DNA of 8,960 nt from Oscillospiraceae bacterium. Lineage in GTDB: Bacteria > Bacillota > Clostridia > Oscillospirales > Ruminococcaceae. The DNA lies in NCBI GenBank assembly GCA_031285945.1, contig JAITVF010000190.1, positions 1-8,960 on the forward strand, read 5' to 3'. Position numbers and translations under genes: made by a program. The notes beneath the pieces are model-generated. The model saw only the letters and a list, made by a program, of their open reading frames with translations, was not told the origin of the DNA and did no database searches. Of the stretch, positions 6,989 to 8,960 are shown in pieces (position 1 is the stretch's first letter; each line of letters opens with the position of its first letter).

Positions 6989-7870
6989 GTGAGCTTTAAG
7001 GATGATTTTGTTGAGGCGTTGCGCAGCGTAAAACGGGATTTTTTCCGTGATTACGACTATTCCGATCAGGAAAAGCTGGCGATGGGAGTCGCCGGCGATC
7101 AGGAAGCTGTACGCGAGCAATGGCCACAGCCCGAGGCGCCCGCCCCACAGCCGGTTATAATCAACAGCGCGCCCGAAAGCAATAACCCGCAGCCACCCCG
7201 CCACATCCCGGCGCAGGAGCGGGACGATGTCTACAACGAAAACTACCTCGCCGCCAGCCGCATTGAGGAAGAGCCGGTGCAGGACGCCGACGATGACGGC
7301 GAAGTGGACGCAGCGCCCCCATATCGCAGCCGCCAGGAGCACCGGGCCCCGGTTGAGCAGTACCGCGACCGCGACCGGCGCTCATTTGTGGACTATGGCG
7401 ACAGCGGCGTATACGACGACGACAAGACCGTTATATCAAAAAACACTATTATCAGAGGAGCCCTTCAGACTGAGGATTCCATCCGGCTGCTGGGCCAGAT
7501 CATGGGCGATATAGACTGCAAGTCCAATATAGTAGTGGCGGGGAAGGTCAGGGGAAACACAAACGCCGCCAACGCCTATATATTTGACGCGCAGGTGGAC
7601 GGCGACGTACGCTGCGACGATATTATCACGATAAGCTCCGACGCTTGGGTGCTGGGTAATATACGCGCTCAGCAGGCGGAGGTGGACGGCAAAATTAAAG
7701 GCAACATGGAAATACGGCACATGGTCTCCATCGGCTCATCCTCCTCCATTTTGGGGGATATCTCCACAGATGAGCTGGAAATTAAGCGGGGAGCCTTTGT
7801 AAACGGCCAGATTATGATGTACTCACCCGCCAGAGACGTACTAGACCGCTTCGACAGGTTCGACGAGTAG
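6989..7870 (+). CDS. Bactofilin family protein with long N-terminal extension
   Basis: Bactofilins are polymer-forming cytoskeletal proteins that build membrane-bound filaments and place wall-modifying enzymes. The C-terminal half (about residues 146-273) has the right-handed beta-helix pattern of short turns with recurring Gly and hydrophobics: LGQIMGDI, VAGKVRGN, AQVDGDVRC, VLGNIRAQQ, VDGKIKGN, ILGDIST and GAFVNGQI. Unusually, about 145 residues precede it: an amphipathic-looking helix (FKDDFVEALRSVKRDFF), then a Pro/Gln-rich and acidic linker ending in DYGDSGVYDDD. There is no membrane helix. Two GTG codons are possible starts. AGAGGG (6974-6979) is 9 nt from the one at 6989, giving 293 residues, but only 3 nt from the one at 6983, giving 295, so I prefer 6989. 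It follows the membrane protein gene by 34 nt and probably shares its promoter. A hairpin lies 28 nt after the stop. Confidence 0.9.
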   Translation: MSFKDDFVEALRSVKRDFFRDYDYSDQEKLAMGVAGDQEAVREQWPQPEAPAPQPVIINSAPESNNPQPPRHIPAQERDDVYNENYLAASRIEEEPVQDADDDGEVDAAPPYRSRQEHRAPVEQYRDRDRRSFVDYGDSGVYDDDKTVISKNTIIRGALQTEDSIRLLGQIMGDIDCKSNIVVAGKVRGNTNAANAYIFDAQVDGDVRCDDIITISSDAWVLGNIRAQQAEVDGKIKGNMEIRHMVSIGSSSSILGDISTDELEIKRGAFVNGQIMMYSPARDVLDRFDRFDE

Positions 7871-7897
7871 AAGAAAGCGGCAATGAGGGCATACGCA

Positions 7898-7924
7898 AAG
7901 GGAGCGGAATAATTCCGCTCCCTT
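7898..7924. terminator. Terminator hairpin between convergent genes
   Basis: A perfect 12-bp stem (7898-7909 with 7913-7924) closes a 3-nt loop. It lies between the stops of the bactofilin (7870) and lipoprotein (7954) genes. T-runs are short on both sides, so it probably acts in both directions but with modest strength; the stem itself is stable. Confidence 0.65.
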
Positions 7925-7953
7925 ATCATATGGGTTTGAACTGGCGCTCGGGG

Positions 7954-8685
7954 TTAGGCTACGATGTTTGTGGTAAAAGGAACCGTAACGGTTTTTGCAT
8001 TCTCAGAGGCAAAATCGGGGACGGCAGACATTCCGTCCTCCACTACCAGATACCGGAAGGTGATCTCGCCGCTCTTTTCTCCTACTTCGGCCGCGGTGTA
8101 TTCGCCGGTCTGAAAGTAGTCGATGGGCGCGTCGTATGCGCCGCCGGGATTGACAACGCCGTCGGGACCGGCCGTGTAGGTGTATGGCGCGTGGGGAAGG
8201 TCGTAGCTGATTGATTCACCGGCCTTCAGGGTCTCGGTTTGATAGTCCTTAGTCGTTACCGCAGGGGTGTAGGTGTTGATAAAATCGTTAAAATTAACGC
8301 TTACAGCATCAGGAACCCTGTTAGAGCCGGAGCCCCTGAGGAAGACTATATCCCTGTCGGACGTATTGGCGATGGTCACCCGCATACCGATAAAATCGTT
8401 TACGGTGAATTCATTCCTGTCAAATTCCACGTTGACCATTACGTTTTCATCAGAGGCGGTGTGAACGCCGCTAATAGAATCGGACGGGACTGAGGTGCCG
8501 GGTATGGCCGTGGGCGAGGCCGGGTCTCCGGCCGATACTCCGGCTCCCGCCGTGTTGGGGGCGTCTTCGGCCGGCGAGACGGTGGGTGGGTTGATCTCAT
8601 CGTCGCTGCTGGGGGCGCAAGCTGTAAAAGTCAGGATCAGCGCAGCGATACACAGAATGGCCGCGGTTCTTTTCAAGGTCATCAT
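7954..8685 (-). CDS. Predicted lipoprotein with Ig-like C-terminal domain
   Basis: The 243-residue protein starts with a lipoprotein signal: basic residues (LKR), a hydrophobic core (about 8-20) and a lipobox-like FTAC with Cys23 as the lipid-bearing residue. It would be anchored to the outer face of the membrane. Phe at the -3 position is less common than Leu. Residues 24-80 are a Ser/Thr/Pro/Ala-rich spacer with many acidic residues. The rest (about 81-243) looks all-beta, with the VTIANTSDRDIVF stretch and a later KAGESISY turn typical of Ig-like or BsuPI-type domains; that family assignment is tentative. No catalytic motif is seen, and the function is unknown. The first of two ATG codons is chosen because GGAG sits 6 nt upstream. 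It is transcribed alone, towards the bactofilin gene, from a promoter at 8742. Confidence 0.8.
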   Translation of the reverse strand: MMTLKRTAAILCIAALILTFTACAPSSDDEINPPTVSPAEDAPNTAGAGVSAGDPASPTAIPGTSVPSDSISGVHTASDENVMVNVEFDRNEFTVNDFIGMRVTIANTSDRDIVFLRGSGSNRVPDAVSVNFNDFINTYTPAVTTKDYQTETLKAGESISYDLPHAPYTYTAGPDGVVNPGGAYDAPIDYFQTGEYTAAEVGEKSGEITFRYLVVEDGMSAVPDFASENAKTVTVPFTTNIVA

Positions 8686-8741
8686 TATTCACTCCATTTG
8701 CAGTTTTATTGAGGTTTTAGCCTTTTCGGCTGACTTCAACA

Positions 8742-8750
8742 ATTATATCA
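8742..8750 (-). promoter_or_regulatory. Extended -10 promoter of the lipoprotein gene
   Basis: On the minus strand TGATATAAT is a perfect extended -10 (TATAAT at 8742-8747, TG at 8749-8750). No good -35 lies 16-18 bp upstream, as is common with extended -10 sites. Transcription would start near 8735, leaving a leader of about 50 nt with a small AGCC/GGCT hairpin before the GGAG ribosome site. Confidence 0.6.
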
Positions 8751-8821
8751 TGCCCATCAATTCACAATTATTGTCATATAAAATGGATATTTTTCAAAAA
8801 TATTGGCTTAACGCATTGAAA

Positions 8822-8851
8822 AAGCCCTGTATTATGGGAAAAACAGGGCTT
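8822..8851 (-). terminator. Leftward terminator-like hairpin
   Basis: AAGCCCTGT (8822-8830) pairs with ACAGGGCTT (8843-8851), a perfect 9-bp stem with a 12-nt loop. Read leftwards it is followed by a T-run, TTTTTCAATG. It lies upstream of the lipoprotein promoter and so would end a minus-strand transcript coming from beyond the right edge. Nothing in the window explains which gene that is. Confidence 0.5.
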
Positions 8852-8898
8852 GGTTAAAAATAGTAAAAAACGGTTGCCGATTTATTACGATTTGCCTT

Positions 8899-8951
8899 CT
8901 ATAGCAATTGTAAAAAATGAGAGGAAGAGGACCTATTTACAATTGCTATAG
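8899..8951. repeat. Perfect 16-bp inverted repeat
   Basis: CTATAGCAATTGTAAA (8899-8914) is repeated exactly in inverse at 8936-8951, with a 21-nt purine-rich centre. Two G-U pairs and one C-G pair would extend the stem to 19 in RNA. No T-run follows closely on either side. It may be the end of a small mobile element, an operator, or an RNA hairpin. Confidence 0.8.
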
Positions 8952-8960
8952 GGGCTATGG

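Larger units (their letters stand above)
8686..8960. other. AT-rich gene-free stretch at right edge
   Basis: About 275 bases hold no convincing coding region on either strand. They are clearly more AT-rich than the genes to the left. They contain the lipoprotein promoter, a leftward terminator-like hairpin and a perfect 16-bp inverted repeat. An ATG at 8957 near the edge has GGGG only 2 nt upstream, so it is not a persuasive start. Confidence 0.6.

Noticed and set aside
8495..8857. 120-codon plus-strand open frame across the lipoprotein start and promoter
   Set aside because: It overlaps the signal peptide and promoter of the lipoprotein gene, has no good ribosome site, and shows no domain.

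Overview
The window looks like chromosomal housekeeping DNA from a GC-rich, spore-forming member of the Firmicutes, most likely class Clostridia. The grounds are a YtvI-type sporulation membrane protein, a YdiF-like ABC-F ATPase, strong Shine-Dalgarno sequences, GTG and TTG starts, a Gram-positive style lipoprotein, and sigma-A-like promoters in AT-rich gaps. The genus cannot be told from the sequence. I see no rRNA, tRNA, CRISPR array, integrase or transposase.

Layout, left to right. (1) 1-3026, plus strand: the 3' part of an ABC-F ATPase gene, cut by the left edge, then a PerM/AI-2E-type membrane protein 56 nt downstream, probably one transcript. (2) 3027-3128: GC-rich hairpins between convergent genes, one of them a good leftward terminator. 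(3) 3129-3635, minus strand: methylglyoxal synthase (mgsA). Its promoter region is shared, back to back, with the next plus-strand unit. (4) 3812-6262, plus strand: CCA tRNA nucleotidyltransferase followed 42 nt later by ytvI, a second protein of the same membrane family as PerM. (5) 6320-7870, plus strand: a strong promoter drives a small single-pass membrane protein of unknown function and a bactofilin with a long N-terminal extension; a 12-bp hairpin follows. (6) 7954-8685, minus strand: a predicted lipoprotein with its own promoter. (7) 8686-8960: AT-rich gene-free DNA with a leftward terminator-like hairpin and a perfect 16-bp inverted repeat at the right edge.

How the genes work together. 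Most are independent housekeeping functions: translation (ABC-F, CCA addition), a glycolytic overflow bypass (MgsA) and membrane proteins. The only pair that looks like a dedicated module is the single-pass membrane protein plus bactofilin, which could form a membrane-linked cytoskeletal scaffold. That is inferred from gene order and protein architecture only. I found no convincing new defence, mobile or biosynthetic system. The least explained pieces are the membrane protein/bactofilin pair, the similar GC-rich motifs after the two PerM-family genes, and the inverted repeat at the right edge.
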